64,000 nt of DNA from Nematopogon swammerdamellus (Eukaryota > Arthropoda > Insecta > Lepidoptera > Adelidae), in contig OX336345.1 of assembly GCA_946902875.1 (NCBI GenBank), positions 4,495,395 to 4,559,394 on the forward strand. The letters are read 5' to 3'. Below, one piece after another: positions 41,967 to 53,220 of the stretch. The notes beneath the pieces were generated by a model. That model was not told the DNA's origin and made no database searches. It worked only from the letters and a program-made list of their open reading frames with translations. Every line of letters begins with the position of its first letter. Positions within the stretch are counted from its first letter, which is position 1. A program made the position numbers and the translations under genes.

Positions 41967-42206
41967 AATAAATATTTCAAAACTGGACTAACGAAGTGGC
42001 TACACGAAAAGACCTTTTACAACTTAAATTTCTTTAAAATTTTAATATGATAAATACATTACTGTATGCATATACTCGTACTATGGACAATATTTTAATT
42101 TAGTAATACGAAACTGACGATTGTTTAATATTGAATGCACTGTAATTACTCATGTGTACTAAATATGAAGACAAAATTAATGTTTTGACTTTGACTTTGA
42201 CTTTTG

Positions 42207-42468
42207 GCCTATTACTAAGCCTAGGCCGTGTGTATGTCTGTCTATCTGTCTGTCCTACTACTGTATCTTTGGAACTGTCATAGGTAGCCGGTTGAAATTT
42301 TCACAGAGTGATATTACTTTATTATGGTGGATATAACAACAAATAATAAAATACAGAAAAGGTAAAAAATTAATGGGGGTCCCCATAAAAGAAGCGTGTT
42401 TTTTTTTCAACGTTTTTTTTGTGGTGCAAAACCTAGATGCGTGAGGCCGACTCGCACTTGGCCGGTTT
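42207..42468 (-). mobile_element. Rep-D, internally deleted
   Basis: ACTAAGCCTAGGCCGTGTG, TCATAGGTAGCCGGTTGAAA, ATGGTGGATATAACAAC, GGGGGTCCCCATAAAAGAAG, then GACTCGCACTTGGCCGG. The palindrome segment is absent. Confidence 0.8.
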
Positions 42469-43478
42469 TAACTGGGACCACGCGTCAGACAAGACACAAT
42501 TATTGTCTCTTATTTTTCACACATAATAACACAAGTATACAATACAAGTTGTTTCAAACGTAGTACTCTACGTTGATCACTAACTGCTATTATGTATACA
42601 AACATTATATTATATTATAGCTCTCCGCCACAAAGGATGTGAGTAGGAGACTAACGACCGACGAAGCTAACTAACGACTTCTCTCCTAACTCATTTGATT
42701 GTCTATCGAAAATTCGTCGTCTCCGTGCTTCGGGGAATCGCCATCATTAGATGATATCGTGTCTCATTTGTTACGATGAAAGGAATTCGATGTGTAGTCG
42801 AAATTCGAAAAATTCGTTTGAATATGTGTCAATATTTTTGGTAGGATAATTCGAAACATTTCGAATTGATACGGCGATAAATACGAATGTTCCAATGGAA
42901 TTTCAAGTCCAAGTTTATATTCCTAGAAATTAATTTATCCAGAAATATATATAAGACACTAGTAGGGTTTGACAGACCAATGAGTTAGCAGATACAATTA
43001 GACTATCCTATATCAGCAGAGACACTAACTGTGGAAAATTGGTATAAATAAGAATAAATAATACAATTAGATTCTTTAAATATAGTACATTTTTCACAGC
43101 CATAGTCGGATAATAGAATTACGAATCCCAATAAAGATATTCAAATTCAAATAATTTATTAAATAAAGAAATATGGTATACAACATGGCAAAAATTTGCG
43201 TGAAAATAAAGTGAAAAGTTCCCTTCACAAGATTGTTTAATTTTTGTTGCTCAGGTCCAGACATTGGACTTTCGTCCGTGACGTCTCGAACTCGGTCGGT
43301 TCTACAAAAAGAAGAAAATAAATGTATGTACAAATAAGTATAGAAATTATTTTTATGAGTATCGAAAACTAAGTACATATAAAAAAGTAACTCTGTTTAA
43401 ATTGGAAAAAAATATGTGTTTTAGTTCCTAATGTAAGCGGTGTTATTATGTGGCCAGTCACTAAAGTAGGTACTTGTA
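42469..43478. other. No recognised gene; LINE tail scrap
   Basis: Around 43138-43180 a TATTCAAATTCAAATAAT, TTATTAAATAAAG stretch resembles LINE tails at 10333 and 10884. The rest is unplaced. Confidence 0.35.
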
Positions 43479-43767
43479 AAAAACCGGCCAAGTGCGAGTC
43501 GGACTCGCGCACCGAGGTTTCCGCACCCAAAAAAAAAACATTGAAATAAAAAACACGTTTCTTGAATGGGAACCCCGCTTAATTTTTTACTTTTTCTATT
43601 TTTTATTATTACATCCGTCATAATAACACATATTCTGTAAAAATTTCAACGGGCTACCTATTACCGTTCAAGAGATGCAGCCCTCGGACAGACGGACGGA
43701 CGGACAGACAGACAGACGGCGTAGACTTAGTAATAGGCTTCCGTACGGGATAAGAAACCTAAAAAAT
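43479..43767 (+). mobile_element. Rep-D, short form
   Basis: AAACCGGCCAAGTGCGAGTC, GGACTCGCGCACCGAGG, CATAATAACACATATTCTG, GGACGGACGGACAGACAG, CTTAGTAATAGGCTTCC. It lacks the palindrome segment. Confidence 0.8.
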
Positions 43768-43779
43768 GAATAAAAAAAA

Positions 43780-43915
43780 AATACCCTGCCAAGTTTCTTG
43801 TCGGTTTTTCTTCGTGGGAGTAATCGAACCGGATAGAACAAATTGTAACAAGTTCGAGTGCAGTCTAACTGCCATATGAATGATCAATAAACAATACAAT
43901 ACATTAAAATACAAT
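43780..43915 (+). mobile_element. LINE-L 3' end
   Basis: CAAGTTTCTTGTCGGTTTT, CTTCGTGGGAGTAATCGAAC, CGGATAGAACAAATTGTAAC, ending in CAATAAACAATACAATAC. Reversed copy at 48693. Confidence 0.5.
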
Positions 43916-44682
43916 GGATTTTTTTTTATATTAGGTATTTACGAAAATTTTGCCACCTTTCTTTTTTGAAATCTTAGTTTTCAACAGTGATTAAACCTCT
44001 GAAATATCCGGCATGCTAACGAAATCAGCCTGTATAGGATGAAGACAGAAAATAAGACAGGTGCCATCTCCCAAGGTAAGTGAAGTGAAGACTCGCTGAG
44101 AAAATAAGATTTAAGTCAGAAAATTATAATCCACTGTTCCGTCGAAAATAGCTTTTAGTATAAAAGCATTAAGGGCTTACGGCAACAAAATCGAAAATGC
44201 CATCACAAAGCAACACGATGTTTTCGGATGAAGGACCACACTGAAGACGGAAGGTATCATTTTAATCCTTTTAGAGTTTTATCTATGAAAGGAAAGGAGC
44301 ATTTTACTCTAACCGACATTTCTTTTGTGCCACAAATCCACCTTTTGATTTTTTATTTTTAATCCAGTGTAGAAAATTAAAATTGATTGTATTTTAACTG
44401 CGCCTCCGCGTTTTAGCGATAAGCATTTTGCTTTTAGGATTATGGCATCGAACAAAATTATATTCTGTTCTTTTAGCGTACGAGCTGTAAACCTGATATC
44501 GGTTATTTTTATTGTAGTAAACTCTTCGGCACTTTGTTTTCGTAAACAATGCAGATTCGTTTATATTTTTCTAAAATTTGAATCTGCTCACACTTTTAAA
44601 GTTCTCTTTTCCATGAAATTTGCGAAAACATTGTATTGCAGTGTAGATATTCTTTATTCTTTATTCTTTATTCATCACTAGC
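43916..44682. other. No recognised gene
   Basis: The ATG frame at 44442-44681 has no recognisable domain and is probably chance. Confidence 0.4.
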
Positions 44683-44725
44683 TGAGCCCGCGGTTCCGCT
44701 CGCGTAAACTTCGTCTTTCAAAGAA

Positions 44726-47397
44726 GAAAGTAAGTAACTAAGGGCGAGGCCGAAGGCCGAGCTGCGTTCAGGAAGATTATAAACCTTCTCGAAGAAAGTA
44801 AGTAACTAAGGGCGAGGCCGAAGGACGAGCTGCGTTCTGGAAGACTATAAACCTTCTCGAAGAAAGCAAGTAACTGAGGGCGAGGCCGAAGGCCGAGCTG
44901 CTTTGAGGAAGACTATAAACTTTCTCGAAGAAAGCAAGTAACTGAGGGCGAGGCCGAAGGCCGAGCTGCGTTGAGGAAGACTATAAACCTTCTCGAAGAA
45001 AGTAAGTAACAGTGGGCGAGGCCGAAGGCCGAGCTGCGTTTAGGATGACTATAAACCTTCTCGAAGAAAGTAAGTAACAAAGGGTGAGGCCGAAGGCCGA
45101 GCTGCGTTCAGGAAGACGATAAACTTTCTCGAAGAAAGCAAGTAACTGAGGGCGAGGCCGAAGGCCGAGCTGCGTTGAGGAAGACTATAAACCTTCTCGA
45201 AGAAAGTAAGTAACAGTGGGCGAGGCCGAAGGCCGAGCTGCGTTTAGGAAGACTATAAACCTTCTCGAAGAAAGTAAGTAGCAAAGAGCGAGGCCGAAGG
45301 CCGAGCTGCGTTCAGGAAGACGATAAACTTTCTCGAAGAAAGCAAGTAACTGAGGGCGAGGCGGAAGGCCGAGCTGCGTTCAGGAAGACTATAAACCTTC
45401 TCGATGAAAGTAAGTAACAAAGGGTGAGGCCGAAGGCCGAGCTGCTTTGAGGAAGACTATAAACTTTTTCGAAGAAAGCAAGTAACTGAGGGCGAGGCCG
45501 AAGGCCGAGCTGCGTTGAGGAAGACTATAAACCTTCTCGAAGAATGTAAGTAACAGTGGGCGAGGCCGAAGGCCGAGCTGCGTTTACGAAGACTATAAAC
45601 CTTCTCGAAGAAAGTAAGTAACAAAGGGCGAGGCCGAAGGCCGAGCTGCGTTCAGGAAGACGATAAACTTTCTCGAAGAAAGCAAGTAACCGAGGGCGAG
45701 GCCGAAGGCCGAGCTGCATTGAGGAATACTATAAACCTTCTCGAAGAAAGTAAGTAGCAAAGGGCGAGGCCGAAGGCCGAGCTGCGTTCAGGAAGACGAT
45801 AAACTTTCTCGAAGAAAGTAAGTAACTGAGGGCGAGGCCGAAGGCCGAGCTGCGTTCAAGAAGACTATAAACCTTCTCGATGAAAGTAAGTAACAAAGGG
45901 TGAGGCCGAAGGCCGAGCTGCGTTCAGGAAGACGATAAACTTTCTCGAAGAAAGCAAGTAACTGAGGGCGAGGCGGAAGGCCGAGCTGCGTTGAGGAAGT
46001 CTATAAACCTTCTCGAAGAAAGTAAGTAGCAAAGGGCGAGGCCGAAGGCCGAGCTGCGTTCAGGAAGACGATAAACTTTCTCGAAGAAAGTAAGTAACTG
46101 AGGGCGAGGCCGAAGGCCGAGCTGCGTTCAGGAAGATTATAAACCTTCTCGAAGAAAGTAAGTAACTAAGGGCGAGGCCGAAGGACGAGCTGCGTTCTGG
46201 AAGACTATAAACCTTCTCGAAGAAAGCAAGTAACTGAGGGCGAGGCCGAAGGCCGAGCTGCTTTGAGGAAGACTATAAACTTTCTCGAAGAAAGCAAGTA
46301 ACTGAGGGCGAGGCCGAAGGCCGAGCTGCGTTGAGGAAGACTATAAACCTTCTCGAAGAAAGTAAGTAACAGTGGGCGAGGCCGAAGGCCGAGCTGCGTT
46401 TAGGATGACTATAAACCTTCTCGAAGAAAGTAAGTAATTGAGGGCGAGGCCGAAGGCCGAGCTCAGTTCAGGAAGACGATAAACTTTCTCGAAGAAAGCA
46501 AGTAGCAAAGGGCGAGGCCGAAGGCCGAGCTGCGTTCAGGAATACTATAAACCTTCTCGAAGAAAGTAAGTAACTGAGGGCGAGGCCGGAGGCCGAGCTG
46601 CGTTCACGAAGACGGTAAACTTTCTCGTAGAAATTAAGTAACTGAGGGCGAGGCCGAAGGCCGAGCTGCGTTCAGGAAGACTATAAACCTTCTCGAAGAA
46701 AGTAAGCAACAGAGTGCGAGGCGGAAGGCCGAGCTGCGTTCAGGAAGACGATAACCTTTTTGAAGAAAGTAAGTAACAGAGGGCGAGGCCGAAGGCCGAG
46801 CTGCGTTCAGGAAAAATATAAACCTTCTCGAAGAAATTAAGTAATTGAGGGCGAGGCCGAAGGCCGAGCTGAGTTCAGGAAGACTATAAACCTTCTTGAT
46901 GAAAGTACGTAACTGAGGGCGAGGCCGAAGGCCGAGCTGCGTTCAGGAAGACTATAAACCTTCTTGATGAAAGTAAGTAACTGAGGGCGAGGCCGAAGGC
47001 CGAGCTGCGTTCAGGAAGACAATAAACCTTCTCGAAGAAATTAAGTAATTGAGGGCGAGGCCGAAGGCCGAGCTGCGTTCAGGAAGACTATAAACCTTCT
47101 TAATGAAAGTACGTAACTGAGGGCGAGGCCGAAGGCCGAGCTGCGTTCAGGAAGACGATGACCTTTTCGAAGAAAGTAAGTAACAGAGGGCGAGGGCGAG
47201 GCCGAAGGCCGAGCTGCGTTCAGGAAGGCCAATAACCTTCTCGATGAAAGTAAGTAACTAAGGGCGATGCCGACGGCCGAGCTGCGCTCAGGAAAACTAT
47301 AAACCTTCTCGAAGAAATTAAGTAATTGAGGGCGACGCCGAAGGCCGAGCTGCGTTCAGGAAGACTATAAACCATCTTGAAGAAAGTAAGTAACTAT
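44726..47397. repeat. 68-bp tandem satellite, about 39 copies
   Basis: The unit contains GAAGAAAGTAAGTAACT, GAGGGCGAGGCCGAAGGCC, GAGCTGCGTTCAGGAAGAC and TATAAACCTTCTC. Variants recur at multiples of 68: the rare AAGGACGAGC appears at 44821 and 46181, exactly 20 units apart, inside about 330 bp of near-identical sequence; AACAGTGGGCGAGG recurs at spacings of 3 and 5 units. This is higher-order structure from unequal exchange. The period is not a multiple of 3, so frames across it are not coding. Confidence 0.95.
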
Positions 47398-47414
47398 CGC
47401 CCATAGTTACTTAC
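47386..47414. repeat. Perfect hairpin at the array edge
   Basis: GTAAGTAACTAT (47386-47397), loop CGCCC, ATAGTTACTTAC (47403-47414). The sequence after it to about 47463 resembles a satellite unit in reverse (GGTTTAGCGTCTTCC, GGTCGGCCTTCGGC). Confidence 0.85.
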
Positions 47415-47658
47415 TGTCATCGAGATGGTTTAGCGTCTTCCAGGATACAGGTCGGCCTTCGGCAAAAAAAAAAAAGATACCTAAGGAAGTAAAATACTCC
47501 ACGTCTTAGCGTAACCGGAACTGAATTTTATTTAGCCTATCTTGTGTCTCGTATAGCGAAATGTGCGTGTACTAATTTTAATCGAATTTAGAAGATCGGC
47601 TTAAATTTTATGGAGGAAATTCATACATACAAATTCGCCTCGCCCCGCTGCTGCCCCC

Positions 47659-48000
<342 letters not shown>

Positions 48001-48022
48001 TCCCTCCCCCTCTCCATCATTT

Positions 48023-48541
48023 AATCCTAAAATCTCATTTTGAAATCATCCCCTATTTTAATTTAAGGGTTGATTTAAATAAAACGCTGAAACACGTAAT
48101 TCTTTATTTCATACCAAAAGCCTAAATATGAATCGTTATATCCCTAACTTGAGAAATGATGGGTTCCCTATACTAACGTTCATCCCCTATTTCACCCCCT
48201 AAAGGGTTGTTTTTTGAGACAAAAGGTAGCCTATGTCCTTCCTCAGGCAGGATGCAATTCATCTCCGTACAAAATTTTATAAAATCCTAAAATCTAATTT
48301 TGAAATCATCCCCTATTGTAATTTAAGGGTTGATTTAGCAAAAACGCTGAAACACGTAATTCTTTATTTCATACCAAAAGCCTAAATATGAATTGTCATA
48401 TCCCTAACTCGAGAAATTCTAGGTTCCCCATACAAACTTTCATCCCCTATTTCACCCCCTTAAGGGTTGTTTTTTGAGACAAAAGGTAGCCTATGTCCTT
48501 CCTCAGGATCCAATTCATCTCCGTGCAATATTTTATCGAAA
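48023..48541. repeat. 260-bp tandem duplication
   Basis: Copies 48023-48282 and 48283-48541 share AATCCTAAAATCT, GAAATCATCCCC, GCTGAAACACGTAATTC, CATCCCCTATTTCACCCCC and GGTAGCCTATGTCCTTCCTC at about 95% or better. It is internal sequence of the RTE-K unit duplicated in place. Confidence 0.9.
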
Positions 48542-48571
48542 TCTGTTAAGCGGTTTAGGCGTGAAAAGGTA

Positions 48572-48611
<40 letters not shown>

Positions 48612-48692
48612 CAGAGTTACTTTCGAATTTATAATATTAGTATGGACGTATATGTACAGTAGTACGTAGTACACTACGCTTGAATTTGTCCT

Positions 48693-48765
48693 GTTTAGTT
48701 TTTACAATCCGGTTCGATTACACCCACAAAGAAGAGCCGGCAAGAAACTTCGCAGGGTTATTTTT
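48693..48765 (-). mobile_element. LINE-L scrap
   Basis: TTACAATCCGGTTCGATTAC, CAAAGAAGAGCCGGCAAGAA is the reverse of 43780-43870. Confidence 0.5.
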
Positions 48766-48830
48766 AATAGATAGATAAAAAAATTATTGCTCCAAAAAAA
48801 ATTTACAGTAAGAAACAATAAGTAATTTAT
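48766..48830 (-). mobile_element. LINE-J-like scrap
   Basis: AGATAGATAAAAAAATTATT, GCTCCAAAAAAAATTTACAG resembles 29137 and 56985. Confidence 0.35.
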
Positions 48831-49242
48831 TGATTGATATATTTATTTATTTATTTATCTCTTTATTTCAGCCAACTAGGACCATATTCAAAATACATTT
48901 AAACATTTTCGGCTTGCGTCTATGCACCACGATACATACAGATTGCAACATATATAATCACAATTTCTTTGTAATTTGCGTGTCGAGAGCAAGATCGAAC
49001 AGAAGTAATCCAAAGCGGATGACTACCTAAGTGATGCAAGTGTCAGATCCTCAATAACTAATGATCTCCGAGAGTCATCTCTCCCGCAGTATTATCCCGG
49101 AGGCAGTGGAGGTGCATTGCCTGCACGCTTGACTTTGTTGCGTTGGAATGCGTCATGGTTTGATATTGCTTGGAAATATCGATCAAGGTTTTAAAATAAC
49201 AATATTTTTACCTTAGAACCAGCGGTAAAATTGGTAACTTTA
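48831..49242. other. No recognised gene
   Basis: (TTTA)n at 48841-48858 precedes CAGCCAACTAGGACC, possibly another LINE tail. The remainder is unplaced. Confidence 0.35.
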
Positions 49243-49373
49243 TTAGGGTTCCGTATTCACAGAATATGTTTTATTATGGCCGATATAATAATAAATAATA
49301 AAAATAAGAAAAAGTAAAAAATTCACGGGGGTCCCCATACAAGAAACTTAAAAGTGTATGCGCGCCATCTATC
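49243..49373 (-). mobile_element. Rep-D lacking its microsatellite
   Basis: TTAGGGTTCCGTATTCACAG joins directly to AATATGTTTTATTATGGCCG, skipping the GTCT core, then CACGGGGGTCCCCATACAAG, GTGTATGCGCGCCATCTA. Confidence 0.75.
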
Positions 49374-49376
49374 CAT

Positions 49377-49502
49377 AGCGAATACTTTGCTAAACGTGGT
49401 GGTCGGTGTTGTGCTGTAATTTAAAACAGTACCTGCAGCACAACTCCGATTACTCTGCTTACCCCGATGGTCGGGATAAAGCGTGTGGCATGTATGTATG
49501 TA
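49377..49502 (+). mobile_element. Rep-C 3' part with (ATGT)n
   Basis: GCGAATACTTTGCTAAACGT, GGTGGTCGGTGTTGTGCTG, CAGCACAACTCCGATTACTC, GGTCGGGATAAAGCGTGTGG, then ATGTATGTATGT. It directly follows Rep-D. Confidence 0.8.
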
Positions 49503-49762
49503 AAAAAAAAATTTGAAAATACGTATAACTTGTCTAAGTGTATCGGGAACTGAGATATCAGAAATTGTGCAGATTTTATCTATACCTACTTTAGGAGATT
49601 AAAGTATATGTAGGTAACCGACGGACAGACGAGACCAATTTTCCAATGGAACCCTACTAAGATATGTCAATATGAGCTTAGTTCGTCCCTCAACCATTAT
49701 CATAAGTGAAGTAAACTTTTTAACTTTTTAATCTACCGGAAATAGCACGGAGATAGAGAATT

Positions 49763-49818
49763 AAAAGACCGGTCAAGTGTGAGTCGGACTCCGGCACTGA
49801 GGGTTCCGTAACACCACC
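49763..49818 (+). mobile_element. Rep-D head
   Basis: AAAGACCGGTCAAGTGTGAG, TCGGACTCCGGCACTGAGGG, TTCCGTAAC. Truncated just before the LINE-A copy. Confidence 0.65.
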
Positions 49819-49836
49819 TAATTGGCCCGTTTTTAT

Positions 49837-50155
49837 TATTTTTTTTATTGAAAGCGCGACAGTGGCGCCGGGTCACCCATAAGGTGTCTAACGACGCCCG
49901 TGGTCATGTGGTCGCATGGGGGCGTTGCGAACGCCATGCCGGCCTGACAGGTGCCTTTCACGCCACTCTTGGAGGACCCGAGTCTGTACTTGGGGAGAAA
50001 TATATGTGCAGGAGAGCGTTCCAGAGTTTACCAGTTCTGTAGAGGAAAGATCTGCAGAACCGGTTGGTACGCATCCACTGTAAAACGCAGCGTGTAGGGA
50101 TGCAAATGCCTGCCCAGTGCGCGTGGTGCGGAGGCGGAAAGGGGACGGCGAGATG
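49837..50155 (-). mobile_element. LINE-A 3' portion
   Basis: Plus strand: TTTTATTGAAAGCGCGACAG, GTGTCTAACGACGCCCG, CATGCCGGCCTGACAGGTGC, GGAGAGCGTTCCAGAGTTTA, CAGAACCGGTTGGTACGCAT, GTGCGCGTGGTGCGGAGGCG. Confidence 0.85.
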
Positions 50156-50267
50156 GGGTTAAATTAGTTTTGTTTGTTTTAGTTTAGAGTTTTTAATATA
50201 ATCACACCAAGTTTGAAGCTTGTATGTATTACCGTTTTTACGATAGAGCAAAAACCAAATCCCATAG

Positions 50268-50487
50268 ATTTTTAGTTTCTTGTATGGGGCTCCCCGCGAA
50301 TTTTTTACTTTTTCTTATTTTTATTGTTTGTTGTTATGTCGGCCATAATAACACATATTCTGTGAAAATTTCAACGGGCTACCTATTACGATTCAAGAGA
50401 ATCTCCCCTCGGACAGACGGACAGACAGACAGACGGCGTAGGCTTAGTAATAGGGTCCCGTACGACGGATACGGAGCCCTAAAAAGT
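50268..50487 (+). mobile_element. Rep-D, partial
   Basis: GTTTCTTGTATGGGGCTCCC, CATAATAACACATATTCTGT, CAACGGGCTACCTATTACG, (GACA)n, GGCGTAGGCTTAGTAATAGG, GTACGACGGATACGGAGCC. Confidence 0.8.
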
Positions 50488-51713
50488 AATACCACAACAG
50501 TGAAATAAGTAGATATTATAATTTATTGCTCATAGCGAAATGTTTCCTTCTTAAGATTCCGTCCCTCCATTGTCCCCATTGACTGGCTACCGAAATCAAA
50601 CAAGAAAACCTAATCCACATTGACCAAGACCCCGGCAAGGCAAACATTCCCTTTGAGGGCACCACAGCCATTCAAAACACGCACCGTTCATAATCTAGAA
50701 TTATTACCCTTGACAAAATGTATGAATTACCAAATTAATAGCCTTGAAATCTAATCAAGGCAATTATGAACATTTTTATGATTCGACAAAAAAGGATCTG
50801 TCCTTTTCGCCGATGTTAAGGTGATATGGCACGCTTCATTTGCGAGGATTTAACTTTGAAGGCGTTGTTGTTTTGGGGAATTTCGTAAATTCTTATACCT
50901 ACTTAACAAAGTTTTACAAATGTTTAAATGTTAGCCAATAAATGTTGCATTTTTGTTAAAACTGGCAGAGCGTTAGACGATATATAGTTTTTTTTTCAGA
51001 AATGAAAAGAAACTGGAATCATGAACGAATATTTTTTTCATCTTTCAAAATAAAATAAATTCACTAAATATATATATATAAGAAATAAATGTTACGTTAA
51101 TTATTTCACGCACGTAACAGTCAAATCAGCAACAAAATTAAAATTCCAAACTTTAAAAATCTAAGCTCTCATCCCCTTAACCAGAGTCCCGCGGCGGTTT
51201 ATCTTTTTCTTGCAGTTGAGAATTAGGTATGTGACAGGGGATGGGCGACCATAACTCAGTCGCAGTCGGTTGGGGTGTCGAGAATAGAACCCCGGTCGGC
51301 GGGCTCAGGTAGCAAATATTATCATATCACTGAGCTCGTTGTCTTGGCGGGAGTAAAAAAATCGTTTTTTTTTAGACTAAAAAGTTTTGGAGTAGCTGCA
51401 TACGGCATTATATTTTATTATTTACTATCTGTATTTGCGGCTTCATCTCACTGTGGCACATTCTTAAAAAAATCTGTGATGTTTTGAGTGAGAAAACGTC
51501 AGTGAAAATCCCATGTGAATTACTTGAGTAGTCCTCGATTTTTAAGCAAACATAAATTTAACGACGGCGAGACGTGAAAATAGATCGTTACAGATTTAGT
51601 GCTTTATTGACTTTTTGCTAACAGCTCAGGCCGCCGATGATTGACAGTGAAAACCGTATGTAAATCAATAAAGTGGTTCTCGAGTTATATAAGGATATCC
51701 ATATATTGACGTA
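50488..51713. other. No recognised gene
   Basis: (TA)n at 51068-51080. No repeat family or credible frame. Confidence 0.4.
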
Positions 51714-51858
51714 TAATGCGCGGGACGGATCTCGGCGTGTCGTCGCCGCAGCGGGCGACCCGCCACGCGAATACACTATACAAGTACGGTGCGGGTGCGA
51801 GGGAGAACACTGACGAGCCGCTGCGGCGGCGACACGCCGAGATCCGCCCCGCGCATTA
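51714..51858. mobile_element. GC-rich foldback 1 (145 bp)
   Basis: Arms 51714-51754 and 51818-51858 are inverted copies at 39 of 41 positions (TAATGCGCGGGACGGATCTC, GGCGTGTCGTCGCCGCAGCG). The 63-bp loop has no gene. Confidence 0.85.
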
Positions 51859-52139
51859 AGCCGCGTACAGACCTAGCGAGCGAGAGCCAACGAGGCCCAG
51901 CGAATGCCCATCGCCGATGGCAAGCGAACCCTCGCTCGCCATCGTTTGCTATCGCTGTTACGGCCACACTGACTGCGCACGGCCGAACGGCTGTATCCGG
52001 AGCACGACCGAACGCCACCGAACGCAATCGAGTGCGCGCCTTCGCATTCGCTTAGCGTCGCTGTACCGTCCAGACCTGTTCGCGCGGTCTCGCTTGTTGG
52101 CCTTCGCGCGCTCTCGCTCGCTAGGTCTGTACGCGGCTT
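51858..52139. mobile_element. GC-rich foldback 2 (282 bp)
   Basis: Perfect 29-bp terminal inverted repeats (AAGCCGCGTACAGACCTAGC plus GAGCGAGAG; 51858-51886 with 52111-52139). The interior is CpG-rich and non-coding. It touches foldback 1. Confidence 0.85.
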
Positions 52140-53069
52140 TATACGTTACATGTCCGCCGCGCCGCCGCGCTGCCGCCGGTCGCCCGTAGAATCTTTGCTT
52201 TATTTATTAGGATGATTATTGATTTATATTTAATTTGCATTATACATTTACGTACATTTTTTCTGCGGTGTTTACAATGCCGAAAAATGCGGTGCAAAAT
52301 TATAGGTATTTCTTGCAGTTGACTTACATTTCAATGATTTGAATAAAAAACTTAACCCTAAATAAAACATGTAGTAATAATAATGACTTTATTAATTTTT
52401 AAACTTTTATTATAGGGTGACGAGAACAAAATCTTCGCATAAACAAATGTTTGCTGCTGTATGAAATAAAAAAAAAAACAATCTAAATATTAAAACACTC
52501 AATAACACGATTATAAAAAATAAAAAATAAAAAAAATAAATTTAAAACATAATACTTTGTAAAAATTTTCACATGCACCTACGAAAGCATGTTCTATTCT
52601 ATTCCTCTTTGTTTGTCGGTGCAAGCGCGCTGACACGAGTGCAGAAAAAATACGAAAGCCGCTCCATAGCTTATTCGACGACGACGACAGAAGAAAAATG
52701 AACGAACAAAAATATTAATCTCTAAAAAGATAAGGCACGCTCTTTTTCAAAATTTCTTTTTTTTTTTGCAAAATAGCGTCTTTTGTGTCATTTATTTTTT
52801 TCTAGCGTCGATTTATATATTGCAAAAAAAATATTACATTAAACAGGTGGGTGGGAACATGGTGAGTTGAAAAACATATTCCGCTTGGTGGAATTTTACT
52901 TTATTGCTCTTCTTATGTCACCAAGTTTGGTATAATGGTTCTTTTGATAAACTATTGACCAATATTTCATTTGTTTTTGTGAATTTTAGTCTTTTGTTAT
53001 CTTTGTAGGTTGCATGTATAAAACAAACATTTATATAAATATATTTATACTGCATACATATCTTAACTC
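52140..53069. other. No recognised gene
   Basis: Short GC-rich patch to 52190, then strongly AT-rich. No repeat family. Confidence 0.4.
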
Positions 53070-53071
53070 CC

Positions 53072-53128
<57 letters not shown>
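53070..53128. repeat. (CT)n microsatellite
   Basis: About 25 CT units preceded by degenerate CTCCCCTCTCCT. Confidence 0.95.
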
Positions 53129-53130
<2 letters not shown>

Positions 53131-53183
53131 ATGGTATTGAACGATGTAAGTCTATAATATACATATATGCGTATTCAAGTATT

Positions 53184-53220
53184 TATTTCTGCCACATCCC
53201 AAAGGTTAGTTAGAATAGAT
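53184..53220 (+). mobile_element. LINE-H, left half
   Basis: GCCACATCCCAAAGGTTAGT, TAGAATAGAT. It is interrupted by LINE-A at 53221 and resumes at 54289. Confidence 0.6.

Noticed and set aside
44442..44681. 79-codon ATG frame
   Set aside because: Hydrophobic low-information sequence, no domain, no supporting context.
45525..47232. Open frames within the 68-bp satellite
   Set aside because: The 68-bp unit is not a multiple of three, so frames shift every unit. The frames are by-products of the repeat.
44726..47397. CRISPR-like array
   Set aside because: Units are contiguous with no unique spacers, and the surroundings are those of an insect nuclear genome.
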